Positions 54,022 through 63,911 of a stretch of 64,000 nucleotides of DNA are shown piece by piece; within the stretch, counting starts at the first letter, position 1, and the number at the start of each line of letters is the position of its first letter. The stretch covers positions 702,521-766,520 of the forward strand of contig NZ_FQYO01000002.1 in NCBI RefSeq assembly GCF_900141735.1, in the 5' to 3' direction. Position numbers and translations under genes: made by a program. This DNA comes from Wenxinia saemankumensis (GTDB taxonomy: Bacteria > Pseudomonadota > Alphaproteobacteria > Rhodobacterales > Rhodobacteraceae). The notes beneath the pieces are model-generated. The model made no database searches, was not told the origin of the DNA, and saw nothing but the letters and a program-made list of their open reading frames with translations.

Positions 54022-54891
54022 ATGACCGACCTCGACATCCTTGTCACCGGCGCCTCGGGCCAGCTCGGCGCGCTGACGATCGCGGCGCTGAAGCGGCGCG
54101 CCCCGGAGGCCCGTATCGGCGCCCTCGTCCGCCGGAAGGAGGCCGCCGCCGAACTGGAAGCGCAGGGCGTGGAGGTCCGCGTCGCCAGCTACGACGATCC
54201 GGAGGCACTGCAGGCCGCCTTCGTCGGCGTGGACCGGCTGCTGCTGATCTCGTCCAGCGAGGTCGGCCAGCGCGCCCGCCAGCACGCCAACGTCATCGAC
54301 GCGGCGCGGGCCTCCGGCGTGGGCGCGATCCTCTACACCTCGCTGCTGCGGGCCACGGATTCGCCGCTGACCGTCCTGCCGGAAGAGCATGTGGCGACCG
54401 AACGGGCGCTTGCCGCCTCCGGCCTGCACCACGTCATCCTGCGCAACGGCTGGTACAGCGAGAACCATGCCGGCGCCGCGGCGCAGGCGGTGGGGCGGGG
54501 CGCGATCATCGGCGCCGCGGGCGAGGGGCGGATCCACAGCGCCGCGCGCGAGGATTTCGCCGAGGCCGCGGCCGCGGTGCTGGCGGGCGATCTGCCCGCC
54601 TCGGGCACGATCCACGAGCTTGCGGGGGATACCGGTTACACGATGCCCGAGCTGGCCGCCGAGGTCTCGCGCCTGACCGGGCGCGAGGTGAGCTATGCCG
54701 ACATGACGCAGGAGGATTACGCGGCCGCGCTCACCGGCGCGGGTCTGCCGGCGCCGGTCGCGGCCATGCTCGCCGACAGCGATGCCGGCGCGGCGCGGGG
54801 CGGTCTGGCCAGCGGGGACCGGACCCTGTCGCGCCTGATCGGCCGTCCGACGACGCCCTGGCAGGAGACGCTGCGCCGGACGCTCGGCTGA
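54022..54891 (+). CDS. NmrA-like NAD(P)H:quinone reductase (QorB/YtfG-like)
   Basis: 289 residues. The N-terminal LDILVTGASGQLGALTIAAL is an NAD(P)-binding Rossmann loop of the G-x-x-G-x-x-G type in the atypical SDR group. The QorB-like YTSLLRATDSPLTVLPEEHVATE segment and the later RNGWYSENH are diagnostic of the QorB family. E. coli QorB reduces quinones using NADPH. Regulator gene divergent, as in E. coli. RBS CGGAGGG before ATG. Confidence 0.87.
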   Translation: MTDLDILVTGASGQLGALTIAALKRRAPEARIGALVRRKEAAAELEAQGVEVRVASYDDPEALQAAFVGVDRLLLISSSEVGQRARQHANVIDAARASGVGAILYTSLLRATDSPLTVLPEEHVATERALAASGLHHVILRNGWYSENHAGAAAQAVGRGAIIGAAGEGRIHSAAREDFAEAAAAVLAGDLPASGTIHELAGDTGYTMPELAAEVSRLTGREVSYADMTQEDYAAALTGAGLPAPVAAMLADSDAGAARGGLASGDRTLSRLIGRPTTPWQETLRRTLG

Positions 54892-54903
54892 GCGCCGCCC
54901 TAC

Positions 54904-54928
54904 CGGGGCCGGGTCAGTCCCGGCCCCG
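54904..54928. terminator. Hairpin between the qorB-like gene and gpt, overlapping the gpt stop
   Basis: A perfect 10-bp stem (54904-54913 with 54919-54928, loop TCAGT) lies between convergent genes; the gpt stop codon begins the loop. It has no U run, so termination is uncertain. Confidence 0.4.
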
Positions 54929-55420
54929 ATAGGGCTCGACATATTGCAGGGCCATGTCCCAGGGGAAGAAGATCCAGGTGTCCTGACTGACCTCGGTGAC
55001 GAAGGTGTCGACCTGCGGCCGGCCCTTGGGCTTGGCGTAGACGGTCGCGAAATGCGCCTTGGGGTACATCCGGCGCACCAGTTCCAGCGTCTTGCCCGAA
55101 TCGACGAGGTCGTCGACGACGAGGATGCCGGTCCCGTCGCCCATCATCGCGGAGTCGGGCGCCTTCAGCACCTCGGCCTCGGCCTGGGACTGGTGGTCGT
55201 AGGACTTCACGCTGACCGTATCGACGGTGCGGATGCCCAGTTCGCGCGCGACGATCATCGCCGGCGCCATGCCGCCGCGGGTGATCGCGACGACCGCGCG
55301 CCAGCCGGTGCCTTCCGGCCCGGTCCCGTCCAGGCGCCAGGCCAGCGCGCGGCTGTCCCGGTGGATCTGGTCCCAGCTGACGTGGAATCCCTTCTCGTGC
55401 GGCAGGCGGTCGGCGGGCAT
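54914..55420 (-). CDS. gpt: Xanthine-guanine phosphoribosyltransferase
   Basis: 168 residues. It salvages guanine, xanthine and hypoxanthine with PRPP. The PRPP loop is [15 protein letters not shown], with the earlier [19 protein letters not shown] and the purine-side WIFFPWDMA segments. The PRPP loop DDLVDSGKT is the usual one. It follows lysE by 11 bases and ends the fabI-VOC-lysE-gpt run. Confidence 0.95.
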   Translation of the reverse strand: MPADRLPHEKGFHVSWDQIHRDSRALAWRLDGTGPEGTGWRAVVAITRGGMAPAMIVARELGIRTVDTVSVKSYDHQSQAEAEVLKAPDSAMMGDGTGILVVDDLVDSGKTLELVRRMYPKAHFATVYAKPKGRPQVDTFVTEVSQDTWIFFPWDMALQYVEPYRGRD

Positions 55421-55431
55421 GGGCGGCTCCT

Positions 55432-56046
55432 TCAGGTGAGGGCGATCTTGAGCCCGAGGAGGGCGAGGAAGCCGCCGAAGACTCGGTCGGCGGCGGATTT
55501 CAGGCGCAGATAGGCGGCGCGGGGGGCGGGGCGCGAGAACAGGAAGGCGCAGACGAGATACCAGACCGTCTCGTTCACGAAGACGGCGGCCAGGATCGCG
55601 CCCTTCCAGGCGAGCGGCGTCTCGGGCGGCACCAGCCCGACGAAGACCGCGCCGAAGAACACGGCCGGCTTGGGGTTCGAGGCAAAGGTGAGGAAGCCCA
55701 GCCGCACGGCCGAGGCGGGCGAGCGGGGCGCGCTGCCGGCCTCCGGCATGGCCAGCGGCTCGGAGGCGTGGCGCCACATCTGCAGGGCGATCCACAGAAG
55801 GAACAGACCGCCCGCCAGCTTGAGGCCCGTGAACAGCGCGGGCACCAGTTCGAACAGCAGGGCGAGACCCGCCAGCGCCCCCCCGGCCCAGAGCAGCGCG
55901 CCGAGGCCGAAGCCGAGGGCCAGCGCGGCGGCGGTCCCGAACCCCTCGGAGGCGGCGGTGCGGATCGACACGACGAAGGACGGCCCCGGCGAGATCGCGG
56001 CGGCGAGGTGGATGAGCACGATCGAGAGGAAGGCGCCGAGCGTCAT
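55432..56046 (-). CDS. LysE-family translocator
   Basis: 204 residues with about six hydrophobic helices. The [11 protein letters not shown] motif (helix 1) and [18 protein letters not shown] (helix 4) are the LysE/RhtB amino-acid exporter signatures. Substrate unknown. Its ATG overlaps the VOC stop (ATGA 56043-56046). Part of fabI-VOC-lysE-gpt. Confidence 0.9.
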   Translation of the reverse strand: MTLGAFLSIVLIHLAAAISPGPSFVVSIRTAASEGFGTAAALALGFGLGALLWAGGALAGLALLFELVPALFTGLKLAGGLFLLWIALQMWRHASEPLAMPEAGSAPRSPASAVRLGFLTFASNPKPAVFFGAVFVGLVPPETPLAWKGAILAAVFVNETVWYLVCAFLFSRPAPRAAYLRLKSAADRVFGGFLALLGLKIALT

Positions 56047-56423
56047 CGGGCAGGCCCCATCAGGCAGAAGCCGTTGCCGAAGGGATCGGCGCAGAAGGCG
56101 GCGGGGCGGGGGCCTTCGTCGCGCCAGAGCGCCTCGACCGTCGCGCCGAGGGCCTGCGCCCGCTCCAGCACCGCGTCGAACGCATCGACATGGAAATCGA
56201 GATGGACCGGGGTCCAGTGCCGCGCATAGCGCCGCCGCTCCGCCGTGCCGGGGCAGGGGGCCGAACCCTCCGCGCGGGCGTTCAGGCCGAGCTCGACGCC
56301 CTCCGCGCCCAGCATGACGAGACCGGGATGGGGGCGGGCGCGCTCTTCCAGCGCGAAGGTCCCGGCGTAGAAGGCGATCCCCCGGTCGAGGTCGGGCACG
56401 TCGATGAAGGCGGTGACCTTCAC
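56043..56423 (-). CDS. VOC-superfamily (glyoxalase-fold) protein
   Basis: 126 residues. [23 protein letters not shown] and the C-terminal [14 protein letters not shown] match the paired beta-alpha-beta-beta-beta units of VOC proteins (glyoxalase/bleomycin-resistance/dioxygenase fold). Metal-binding residues would be in VHLDFHV and the terminal Glu is replaced by Cys/Leu-type residues, so activity is uncertain. It begins 4 bases after fabI. Confidence 0.85.
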   Translation of the reverse strand: MKVTAFIDVPDLDRGIAFYAGTFALEERARPHPGLVMLGAEGVELGLNARAEGSAPCPGTAERRRYARHWTPVHLDFHVDAFDAVLERAQALGATVEALWRDEGPRPAAFCADPFGNGFCLMGPAR

Positions 56424-56427
56424 CCGT

Positions 56428-57246
56428 TCATCCCTCGGTCTTCTTCTCGGCGTCGATGTCGGGCGCGTCGACCGCCTTCATGCCGACGACGTGGTAGCCG
56501 GCATCGACATGCAGCACCTCGCCCGTCGTGCCGGTGCCGAGATCGGACAGCAGGTAGACCGCAGACTTTCCCACGTCCTCGATCGTCACGTTCCGCCGCA
56601 GCGGCGAGTTCAGCTCGTTCCATTTCAGGATGTAGCGGAAATCGCCGATGCCGCTGGCGGCCAGCGTCTTGATCGGCCCGGCCGAGATCGCGTTGACGCG
56701 GATTCCGTCCTTGCCCAGGTCCTCGGCCATGTAGCGCACGCTCGCCTCGAGCGCGGCCTTGGCCACGCCCATGACGTTGTAATGGGGCATGACCCGCTCC
56801 GCCCCGTAATAGGTGAGCGTCAGGCAGGACCCGCCCTCGGCCATCATCGCGCTCGCCCGCTGCACCACGGCGGTGAAGGAATAGACCGAGATGTCCATCG
56901 AGGTCAGGAAGTTCTGCCGGCTGGTGTCGACGTAGCGGCCCCGCAGCTCGTTCTTGTCCGAGAAGCCGATGGCGTGGACGATGAAGTCGAGGCTGCCCCA
57001 GCGATCCTTCAGGTCCGAGAACAGGGCGTCGACGCTGTCCATGTCGGACACGTCGCAGGGCAGCACGATATCCGAGCCGAGCTGCTGCGCCAGCGGGTCG
57101 ACCCGCTTCTTCAGTGCCTCCCCCTGGTAGGAGAAGGCGAGCTCCGCGCCCTGCTCGGCGAGCGCCCGGGCGATGCCCCAGGCGATCGACTTGTCGTTGG
57201 CGAGCCCCATGATCAGGCCGCGCCGCCCCTCCATCAATCCGGCCAT
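56428..57246 (-). CDS. fabI: Enoyl-ACP reductase FabI (NADH)
   Basis: 272 residues. It performs the last step of each fatty-acid elongation cycle. The N-terminal [20 protein letters not shown] is the NAD-binding loop. The catalytic Tyr-x6-Lys is Y-N-V-M-G-V-A-K in [20 protein letters not shown]. The C-terminal substrate loop has [16 protein letters not shown], a region that also binds triclosan in FabI enzymes. ATG at 57246 has GAGGAG 8 bases upstream; a GTG at 57252 is the rejected alternative. Divergent from pdxH. Confidence 0.96.
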   Translation of the reverse strand: MAGLMEGRRGLIMGLANDKSIAWGIARALAEQGAELAFSYQGEALKKRVDPLAQQLGSDIVLPCDVSDMDSVDALFSDLKDRWGSLDFIVHAIGFSDKNELRGRYVDTSRQNFLTSMDISVYSFTAVVQRASAMMAEGGSCLTLTYYGAERVMPHYNVMGVAKAALEASVRYMAEDLGKDGIRVNAISAGPIKTLAASGIGDFRYILKWNELNSPLRRNVTIEDVGKSAVYLLSDLGTGTTGEVLHVDAGYHVVGMKAVDAPDIDAEKKTEG

Positions 57247-57407
57247 CCGCACCGCTCCTCAACCCGTGTCGCCATGTTGCAATCGGCTTAGAAGAATGGT
57301 CAGGGGGCTTCAAGGCCGGCCCGGATCCGTGCGCCGCGCCCCCGGGACGCAACGTCACGGGCGGCAGGCGCCCGGGAGGGCCGGCACAACCGAAGGGGAT
57401 CCGAGCG

Positions 57408-58007
57408 ATGGACAGGACCGGCATCTTCGCGGGGGACGACCCGTTCGCCCTGGCCCGCGCCTGGCTGGACGAGGCGGCCGGCACCGAGCCGAGCGATCCC
57501 AACGCCATCGCCCTCGCCACGGTCGATGCGGACGGCATGCCGGATGCGCGGATCGTGCTGCTGAAGGAGATCGAGGACGACGCCTTCGTCTTCTACACCA
57601 ACTACGACAGCGCCAAGGGCCGGCAGATCGCGGCGACCGGGCGGGCCGCCTTCACGATGCACTGGAAAACCCTGCGCAGACAGGTCAGAGTGCGCGGAAT
57701 GGTGGAGCGGACATCGGCCGAACAGGCGGATGCCTACTACGCCTCCCGCCCGCTGCAGAGCCGCATCGGCGCCTGGGCGTCGCGGCAGTCGCGACCGCTG
57801 GAGTCGCGGGACGAGTTGATGGCCCGGGTCTCGGCCATGGAGAGCGCGCACGGCCAGACACCGGACCGTCCCCCCTTCTGGGGCGGGTTCCGGATCGTCC
57901 CGACCGAGATCGAATTCTGGGCCGATGGGACGGCCCGGCTCCATGATCGGTTCCGGTGGGCCCGTGATGGCGACGATTCCTGGGTCGTGACCCGATTGTT
58001 TCCGTAG
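57408..58007 (+). CDS. pdxH: Pyridoxamine 5'-phosphate oxidase
   Basis: 199 residues. It oxidises pyridoxamine or pyridoxine phosphate to PLP using FMN and oxygen. Motifs: [27 protein letters not shown] (FMN site), ARPL-like [22 protein letters not shown], and the C-terminal [20 protein letters not shown]. Full length. Divergent from fabI with about 160 bases between, a layout common in this group (general knowledge). Confidence 0.96.
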   Translation: MDRTGIFAGDDPFALARAWLDEAAGTEPSDPNAIALATVDADGMPDARIVLLKEIEDDAFVFYTNYDSAKGRQIAATGRAAFTMHWKTLRRQVRVRGMVERTSAEQADAYYASRPLQSRIGAWASRQSRPLESRDELMARVSAMESAHGQTPDRPPFWGGFRIVPTEIEFWADGTARLHDRFRWARDGDDSWVVTRLFP

Positions 58008-58074
58008 CGGGTGCGGTAGGAAGTGACGGGGCCCTGCCTGTCCAAAGGGTGATATTGAGGGGGGAAGATCGTTT

Positions 58075-58103
58075 GACGCTATTCAGCGTCGTGAATGTTT
58101 TTT
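58075..58103 (+). terminator. Weak terminator-like hairpin after pdxH
   Basis: GACGCT (58075-58080) and AGCGTC (58085-58090) form a stem with a 4-base loop, followed seven bases later by six T. The gap between stem and U run is too long for a textbook terminator. The TTGACG at 58073 could instead be a -35 element of the cold-shock gene. Confidence 0.3.
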
Positions 58104-58186
58104 GCCTTAACGCATCATGACGCGCGTTCAGGATCGGTTCCAGTCGCCAACGCGAAAGCCCCGCCTAGAGGGCAAGCGGTGAGAGA

Positions 58187-58783
58187 ATGGACGAAGACGA
58201 CAAGACGAAGATCACGCCCGGAGAAGCTGGGCGGCCCGGGGACCAGCAGGCGGACCCCGTCGTAGGGGGCGAACTCGAGCTGACGGGTCACGTCAAATGG
58301 TTCGACACGGCGAAGGGCTACGGCTTCATCGTCGCCGAAGGCGTGCCGCGGGACGTGCTGCTGCATGGCAACGTGCTGCGGGCCTTCGGCCAGAACAGCG
58401 TGGCGGACGGCGCGCCGATCAAGATCCGCGCCCAGCAGACGCCGCGCGGCATCCAGGCCGTCGAGATCCTGTCGATCGAGCCGCCGGCCCATCAGGGCGA
58501 GAGCGCGACCCTGCCCGACATGCGCGACCTCACCCCCGCGGAGCTGGCGGCCCTGCCGCTGGTGCCGGCGCGGGTCAAGTGGTTCGACCGCACGCGGGGA
58601 TTCGGCTTCGCCAACGTCTATGGCCGGCCCGAGGACGTCTTCGTCCATATCGAGGTGCTGCGCCTGTCGGGCCTGTCGGATCTCGAACCCGGAGAGGCGG
58701 TCGCGCTGCGGATCATCGATGGACGTCGCGGCAAGATGGCCGCCGAGGTGCTTGCCTGGGACGCGGGGATCAGGGAAGGCTAG
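58187..58783 (+). CDS. Two-domain cold-shock protein
   Basis: 198 residues with two cold-shock domains and a hydrophilic N-terminus of about 30 residues. Domain 1 (about 33-100): GHVKWFDTAKGYGFIVAEG and DVLLHGNVLR; its RNP2 is altered (LLHG rather than VFVH). Domain 2 (about 125-195): ARVKWFDRTRGFGFANVYG and EDVFVHIEVLR, canonical. It binds single-stranded RNA and may act as an RNA chaperone in the cold. A 179-base AT-richer leader precedes it, possibly for cold-regulated translation (inference). DUF192 gene follows by 4 bases. Confidence 0.92.
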   Translation: MDEDDKTKITPGEAGRPGDQQADPVVGGELELTGHVKWFDTAKGYGFIVAEGVPRDVLLHGNVLRAFGQNSVADGAPIKIRAQQTPRGIQAVEILSIEPPAHQGESATLPDMRDLTPAELAALPLVPARVKWFDRTRGFGFANVYGRPEDVFVHIEVLRLSGLSDLEPGEAVALRIIDGRRGKMAAEVLAWDAGIREG

Positions 58784-58787
58784 GCGC

Positions 58788-59252
58788 ATGATGCGTGCCC
58801 TGTCCGTCCTTTTCGTCCTGGCCGCCGCCCCGGCCGCTGCGCAATACGCCTGTTCCGAGGACCGCGTGTCGGTCGTCGGGGAGTTTGGCCGCGTGAACTT
58901 CGAGGTCGAGGTCGCGGACGACGCGGAGGAGCGGGCGCAGGGGCTGATGTTCGTCGAGGAGATGCCGACGCTCGACGGCATGCTCTTCGTCTACGACCGA
59001 CCGCAGCGCACCGCCTTCTGGATGCGCAACACGCTGATCCCGCTGGACATGATCTTTGCAGGGGCCGACGGGACGATCCGCCGGATCCACGCGAACGCGG
59101 TGCCGATGGACGAGACGTCGATTCCCGGCGGCGACGACATCCAGTTCGTGCTCGAGATCAACGGCGGGCTCGCCGCGCGCCTCGGCATCGCGGAGGGGGA
59201 TGCGCTGCAGCATCCCGCCATCGGCGACGGTGCCGCACTGCCCTGCGACTGA
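58788..59252 (+). CDS. DUF192 secreted protein
   Basis: 154 residues. A signal peptide (MMRALSVLFVLAAAPAAAQ) precedes a domain with the DUF192 core: ERAQGLMFVEEMPTLDGMLFVYDRPQRTAFWMRNTLIPLDMIF, and INGGLAARLGIAEGD. Function unknown; the family is found with cold-shock genes in this order. Two ATGs (58788, 58791) are near-equivalent. Probably co-transcribed with the cold-shock gene. Confidence 0.9.
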   Translation: MMRALSVLFVLAAAPAAAQYACSEDRVSVVGEFGRVNFEVEVADDAEERAQGLMFVEEMPTLDGMLFVYDRPQRTAFWMRNTLIPLDMIFAGADGTIRRIHANAVPMDETSIPGGDDIQFVLEINGGLAARLGIAEGDALQHPAIGDGAALPCD

Positions 59253-59311
59253 GTCTTTCCCCCCGCGCGGCGAGCGCGTAGAAGGAGCGCGGCCCCGACG
59301 GGCCACCCGGT

Positions 59312-59388
59312 CGGGGCGTAGCGCAGCCTGGTAGCGCGCCTGTTTTGGGTACAGGAGGTCGTGAGTTCGAATCTCGCCGCCCCGACCA
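59312..59388 (+). tRNA. tRNA-Pro (anticodon TGG)
   Basis: 77 bases including encoded CCA. The acceptor stem CGGGGCG pairs with CGCCCCG; the anticodon stem CCTGT/ACAGG encloses loop TTTGGGT, giving anticodon TGG (reads CCA and, with wobble, other CCN). GTTCGAAT is the T loop. It follows the DUF192 gene by 59 bases. A tRNA 3' end can be an integration site, but no integrase lies downstream. Confidence 0.97.
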
Positions 59389-59897
59389 GATTCCACCACA
59401 TTCCGAAATGCCCCCACGGGGGGCGCCCCCCCGTGTTGCGCGCGTCCCACAATGGGCGAGGCGTCGTGCGGGGGCCGATTCTCCCCCGCTCGGCGTCTGG
59501 CCGGCCCGGTCCGGGCCCCTGCCGGGCGCCCGCCGGCATGGGGGAACGGCGTCTGGGGACAAGTCGGGAGAACCCGGTGGATAAGATCGGGAAGTGTGGG
59601 GGAGGAATCGGGGAAACCCCGGTCAACGGAAAAATTGCCACCGATTGTGCCTAAATCGCGTTGACCCCCAAGCCCTAGTCCTATCATGGTGTGCACGTCC
59701 CGAGGGGCGACACCAGATGTAGTGTCTTCCGCCGCCGCCCGGGATACGGAGCCGACGAACCGACAACCAGGCCGACCGCCCGCGGATGCGGGTCTCGGCG
59801 CCCCCCTCGGGCGCCGGTCAGGACAGGTGCGTTCGCCGGACCGACGAGGACAGGTCGCCACAAGGCCGCAGGCCGGACAGAACGAGGACGGGGCAGC
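59389..59897. other. 509-base gap between tRNA-Pro and nrdJ
   Basis: No protein gene supported. It holds a CACGGGGGG/CCCCCCCGTG hairpin (about 59413-59434), a GGGGAAACCCC dyad, a near DnaA box (TTATCCACC on the minus strand, 59576-59584), a possible promoter (TTGACC at 59661 and TATCAT at 59682, a short 15-base spacer) and an NrdR-like box at 59710-59725. It is therefore the nrdJ control region, unusually long for this genome. Confidence 0.6.
59710..59725 (+). promoter_or_regulatory. NrdR-like box upstream of nrdJ
   Basis: ACACCAGATGTAGTGT matches the NrdR-box consensus ACACwATATATwGTGT at 13 of 16 positions, including both ACAC and GTGT ends. NrdR represses ribonucleotide reductase genes when ATP/dATP is high. 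NrdR boxes usually come in pairs; a weak second candidate at 59677-59692 keeps only the GTGT half and the final AT. Confidence 0.6.
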
Positions 59898-62800
59898 ATG
59901 AAGATCGCACGCGCATTCACGAGCAAGGGACAGGACGCCTACGAGGGGATCGACTTCCGGACGGCCTCGTCCGAGATCCGCAACCCGGACGGCACGATCG
60001 TCTTCAGGCTCGAGGGCTGCGAGGTTCCCGCCAGGTGGAGCCAGGTCGCCGCCGACGTGATCGCGCAGAAGTACTTCCGCAAGGCGGGCGTCCCCTCCGA
60101 GACGAAGCCCGTCCGCGAGAAGGGCGTGCCCGAGTTCCTGTGGCGCCGCGTGCCGGCCGAGGGTGCGACTTTCGGCGGCGAGACCTCCGCCCGGCAGGTC
60201 TTCGACCGGCTGGCCGGGGCCTGGGCCTATTGGGGCTGGAAGGGCGGCTACTTCACCGACGAGGCCGATGCCCGCGCCTATTACGACGAGATGCGCTTCA
60301 TGCTGGCCCAGCAGATGGCCGCGCCGAACTCTCCGCAATGGTTCAACACCGGCCTGCACTGGGCCTACGGGATCGACGGCCCCGCCCAGGGCCACCATTA
60401 CGTCGACTACAAGACCGGCAAGCTGGTGAAGTCCGCCAGCGCCTACGAGCATCCGCAGCCGCATGCCTGCTTCATTCAGTCCGTCCAGGACGATCTGGTG
60501 AACGAGGGCGGGATCATGGACCTCTGGGTCCGCGAGGCGCGGCTCTTCAAGTACGGCTCGGGCACCGGCACGAACTTCTCCTCGCTGCGCGGCGAGGGCG
60601 AGAAGCTGTCCGGCGGCGGCAAGTCCTCGGGCCTGATGGGGTTCCTCAAGATCGGCGACCGGGCGGCCGGCGCGATCAAGTCCGGCGGCACCACCCGCCG
60701 CGCGGCCAAGATGGTGATCGTCGACGCCGACCATCCCGATATCGAGGCCTTCATCGACTGGAAGGTGCTGGAGGAGCAGAAGGTCGCCTCCATCGTCGCC
60801 GGCTCGAAGATGCACGAGCAGAAGCTCAACGCCATCTTCGCCGCGATCAAGGCCTGGGACGGCAAGGTCGAGGACGCGGTCGACCCGACGAAGAACGACG
60901 GGCTGAAATCCGCCCTGCGCGAGGCCCGGAAGGTCTCGATCCCCGACACATACGTCAAGCGCGTGCTCGACTATGCGCGGCAGGGCTACACCTCGATCGA
61001 GTTCCCGGTCTACGACACCGACTGGGATTCCGAGGCCTACAATTCCGTCTCCGGCCAGAACTCGAACAACTCGATCCGCGTCACCGACGCCTTCCTCAAG
61101 GCGGTGGAGAACGACGAGGAATGGCACCTCAGATCCCGCGTGACCGGCGAGACGGCCCGCACCGTCCGCGCCCGTGACCTGTGGGAGAAGGTGGGTCACG
61201 CCGCCTGGGCCTGCGCCGATCCCGGCATCCAGTTCCACGACACGATCAACGCCTGGCATACCTGCCCCGAGGACGGCGAGATCCGCGGCAGCAACCCGTG
61301 CTCGGAATACATGTTCCTCGACGACACGGCCTGCAACCTGGCCTCGATGAACCTGCTCACCTTCTACAAGGGCGGCCGGTTCGACGCCGACGCCTATGTC
61401 CACGCCACCCGGCTCTGGACCGTCACGCTCGAGATCAGCGTCCTGATGGCGCAGTTCCCGTCGAAGGAGATCGCCCAACGATCCTATGACTTCCGGACGC
61501 TCGGCCTCGGCTACGCCAATATCGGCGGCCTGCTGATGAACATGGGCCACGGCTACGACAGCGACGAGGGGCGGGCCCTGGCCGGCGCGCTGACCGCGAT
61601 CATGACCGGCGTCGCCTACGCGACCTCCGCCGAGATGGCGGGCGAGCTCGGCGCCTTCCCCGGCCATGCGCGCAACGCCGAGCACATGCTGCGCGTCATC
61701 CGCAATCACCGCCGCGCCGCCCATGGCGAGGCGGAGGGTTACGAGGGGCTGGCGGTCAAGCCGGTGCCGCTCGACCTGGTGAACTGCCCGCAGGACGGTC
61801 TGGTCGAACTGGCCCAGGCCTCCTGGGACGAGGCGCTGCGCCTCGGCGAGGCGCATGGCTACCGCAACGCGCAGGTCTCCGTCATCGCGCCGACGGGGAC
61901 GATCGGCCTCGTCATGGATTGCGACACGACCGGGATCGAGCCCGATTTCGCGCTGGTGAAGTTCAAGAAGCTCGCCGGGGGCGGCTACTTCAAGATCATC
62001 AACCGCTCCGTCCCCGCCGCGCTCGAGGGGCTGGGCTACGGCAGCGCGCAGATCGAGGAGATCATCGCCTACGCCGTCGGGCACAAGTCGCTCGGCAACG
62101 CGCCCGCCATCAACCCGACCTCGCTGATCGGCCACGGCTTCGGCCAGGCCGAGCTCGACAAGGTCGAGGCCGCGCTGCCCGCCGCCTTCGACATCCGCTT
62201 CGTCTTCAACCAGTGGACCCTGGGCGAGGAATTCTGCCGCAAGTCGCTCGGCATCCCGGCCGAGAAGCTGGCCGATCCCGCCTTCGACCTGCTGCGCCAT
62301 CTCGGCTACTCGAAGAAGGAGATCGAGGCCGCGAACGACCATGTCTGCGGGACGATGACGCTGGAAGGGGCGCCGCACCTCAAGGCCGAGCACTACCACG
62401 TCTTCGATTGCGCCAATCCCTGCGGCAAGAAGGGCACCCGCTACCTCTCGGTGGACAGCCACATCCGCATGATGGCCGCCGCGCAGAGCTTCATCTCGGG
62501 CGCGATCTCCAAGACGATCAACATGGCCAACCACGCCACGATCGAGGACTGCCAGAAGGCCTACGAGCTCAGCTGGTCGCTCGGGGTGAAGGCGAACGCG
62601 CTCTACCGCGACGGCTCCAAGCTGTCGCAGCCGCTGGCCGCCGCGCTGGTCGAGGACGACGACGAGGCCGCCGAGGTTCTTGAGAGCGGGTCGAACCACG
62701 AGAAGGCGGCCGTGCTGGCCGAGAAGATCGTGGAAAAGATCATCGTCAAGGAGATGGTCCGCTCGCACCGCGAGAAGATGCCCGAGCGCCGCAAGGGCTA

Positions 62801-63509
62801 CACCCAGAAGGCCATCGTCGGCGGCCACAAGGTCTATCTGCGGACCGGCGAATACGGCGACGGGTCCCTGGGCGAGATCTTCATCGACATGCACAAGGAA
62901 GGCGCCGGCTTCCGGGCGATGATGAACAACTTCGCCATCGCGGTGTCGGTCGGCCTGCAATACGGCGTGCCGCTCGAGGAATTCGTCGACGCCTTCACCT
63001 TCACCAAGTTCGAGCCCGCGGGCATGGTGCAGGGCAACGACAGCATCAAGTCGGCGACCTCGATCCTCGACTACATCTTCCGCGAGCTGGCCGTGTCCTA
63101 TCTCGACCGGACCGACCTGGCCCATGTGAAGCCGGAAGGGGCGTCCTTCGACGATCTCGGCCGCGGCGAGGAGGAGGGCAAGTCCAACCTCGCCCCCGTC
63201 GGCGACCGCGCCGCGTCCAAGAGCCTCGAAGTGCTCAAGCAGATCAGCTCGTCGGGCTACCTGCGCAAGCGGATGCCGCAGGAGCTGATGGTCCTGAACG
63301 GCGGCGGCGCGGCCCCGGCGACCGGGGACGTGCTGACGGCCGTCAAGACCGAGACCTCGGTCGCCGCCGTCACCATCTCGGCCCGCGACAAGGCCAAGAT
63401 GCAGGGCTACGAGGGCGATCCCTGCGGCGAATGCGGCAACTACACGCTGGTGCGCAACGGCACCTGCATGAAGTGCAACACCTGCGGGGGGACGAGCGGG
63501 TGTAGCTGA
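59898..63509 (+). CDS. nrdJ: Ribonucleotide reductase class II (adenosylcobalamin-dependent)
   Basis: 1203 residues. It reduces ribonucleotides to deoxyribonucleotides using a radical from coenzyme B12, so it works with or without oxygen. Core motifs: [11 protein letters not shown] near the N-terminus, [15 protein letters not shown], the NPCSEY (about C468) active-site cysteine, and [12 protein letters not shown] [18 protein letters not shown]. The C-terminus [21 protein letters not shown] is a zinc-ribbon-type redox tail. Many class II enzymes are 700-1000 residues; this long form is the common alphaproteobacterial one. Start at 59898 follows a GGACGGGGCAGC site. Needs cobalamin; no B12 riboswitch is seen upstream. 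Confidence 0.96.
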   Translation: MKIARAFTSKGQDAYEGIDFRTASSEIRNPDGTIVFRLEGCEVPARWSQVAADVIAQKYFRKAGVPSETKPVREKGVPEFLWRRVPAEGATFGGETSARQVFDRLAGAWAYWGWKGGYFTDEADARAYYDEMRFMLAQQMAAPNSPQWFNTGLHWAYGIDGPAQGHHYVDYKTGKLVKSASAYEHPQPHACFIQSVQDDLVNEGGIMDLWVREARLFKYGSGTGTNFSSLRGEGEKLSGGGKSSGLMGFLKIGDRAAGAIKSGGTTRRAAKMVIVDADHPDIEAFIDWKVLEEQKVASIVAGSKMHEQKLNAIFAAIKAWDGKVEDAVDPTKNDGLKSALREARKVSIPDTYVKRVLDYARQGYTSIEFPVYDTDWDSEAYNSVSGQNSNNSIRVTDAFLKAVENDEEWHLRSRVTGETARTVRARDLWEKVGHAAWACADPGIQFHDTINAWHTCPEDGEIRGSNPCSEYMFLDDTACNLASMNLLTFYKGGRFDADAYVHATRLWTVTLEISVLMAQFPSKEIAQRSYDFRTLGLGYANIGGLLMNMGHGYDSDEGRALAGALTAIMTGVAYATSAEMAGELGAFPGHARNAEHMLRVIRNHRRAAHGEAEGYEGLAVKPVPLDLVNCPQDGLVELAQASWDEALRLGEAHGYRNAQVSVIAPTGTIGLVMDCDTTGIEPDFALVKFKKLAGGGYFKIINRSVPAALEGLGYGSAQIEEIIAYAVGHKSLGNAPAINPTSLIGHGFGQAELDKVEAALPAAFDIRFVFNQWTLGEEFCRKSLGIPAEKLADPAFDLLRHLGYSKKEIEAANDHVCGTMTLEGAPHLKAEHYHVFDCANPCGKKGTRYLSVDSHIRMMAAAQSFISGAISKTINMANHATIEDCQKAYELSWSLGVKANALYRDGSKLSQPLAAALVEDDDEAAEVLESGSNHEKAAVLAEKIVEKIIVKEMVRSHREKMPERRKGYTQKAIVGGHKVYLRTGEYGDGSLGEIFIDMHKEGAGFRAMMNNFAIAVSVGLQYGVPLEEFVDAFTFTKFEPAGMVQGNDSIKSATSILDYIFRELAVSYLDRTDLAHVKPEGASFDDLGRGEEEGKSNLAPVGDRAASKSLEVLKQISSSGYLRKRMPQELMVLNGGGAAPATGDVLTAVKTETSVAAVTISARDKAKMQGYEGDPCGECGNYTLVRNGTCMKCNTCGGTSGCS

Positions 63510-63911
63510 CGAGATTGAGGGTTGTTGGTGCGGCGACCATAAATCGTCCCGGCGACGTGCGAAGTCGCGCCGGATCGCACCATCCACCGCCCTCACGAGT
63601 TCCCCATCGGCCTGACTGCCTCGGCCGATGGGCGCTTCCGGACCGCAGGCAAAACATTTCCGAGCAGTCAACGACAGCGTCCGGCAAGCAAACCTCAGGG
63701 CCCCTTCGGGGGCCCTTTTTTCTTGAAGGACGACCTGCGGGGTGGGGTCGCCGGCCGGTCCCCGGGGCGGAGGATGGCGCCGCGCTGCCTCACGATGACC
63801 CGCCCGAGGCGCGGGATGCACCTTCCCCCGCCCGGACCGTCCGGGGGCCGTGGCGCATTGCCCGCGCCGGTGGCAGAAGGGCGGGGCAGGGCAGCCGGGG
63901 AGAGGCGTGAG
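63510..63911 (+). other. 402-base gap after nrdJ, with a structured 3' region
   Basis: The first 188 bases hold two good hairpins (GCGAC/GTCGC near 63552-63568, and a perfect 10-bp stem CCCATCGGCC/GGCCGATGGG at 63604-63633) before an intrinsic terminator. No coding frame there shows family features. The remaining 190 bases lead to the EamA-type gene. The hairpin-rich stretch could be a 3' UTR or a small RNA. Confidence 0.55.
63697..63721 (+). terminator. Rho-independent terminator after nrdJ
   Basis: Perfect 8-bp stem AGGGCCCC (63697-63704) and GGGGCCCT (63709-63716), TTCG tetraloop, then six T. This is the strongest plus-strand terminator in the window and lies 188 bases after the nrdJ stop. 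Confidence 0.93.

Noticed and set aside
59312..59700. Integrated element at the tRNA-Pro 3' end
   Set aside because: No integrase, no repeated tRNA 3' end and only housekeeping genes follow.
59389..59897. B12 riboswitch upstream of nrdJ
   Set aside because: No B12-box (GCCACTG-type) sequence is seen; the NrdR-like box is a better explanation.
58770..63821. A 1683-residue open frame antisense to nrdJ and DUF192
   Set aside because: A codon-position artefact of very high GC. No domain features; nrdJ on the other strand is certain.
63515..63910. A 131-residue plus-strand frame after nrdJ
   Set aside because: It reads through the intrinsic terminator at 63697 and shows no domain; low-complexity Arg/Pro/Gly sequence.
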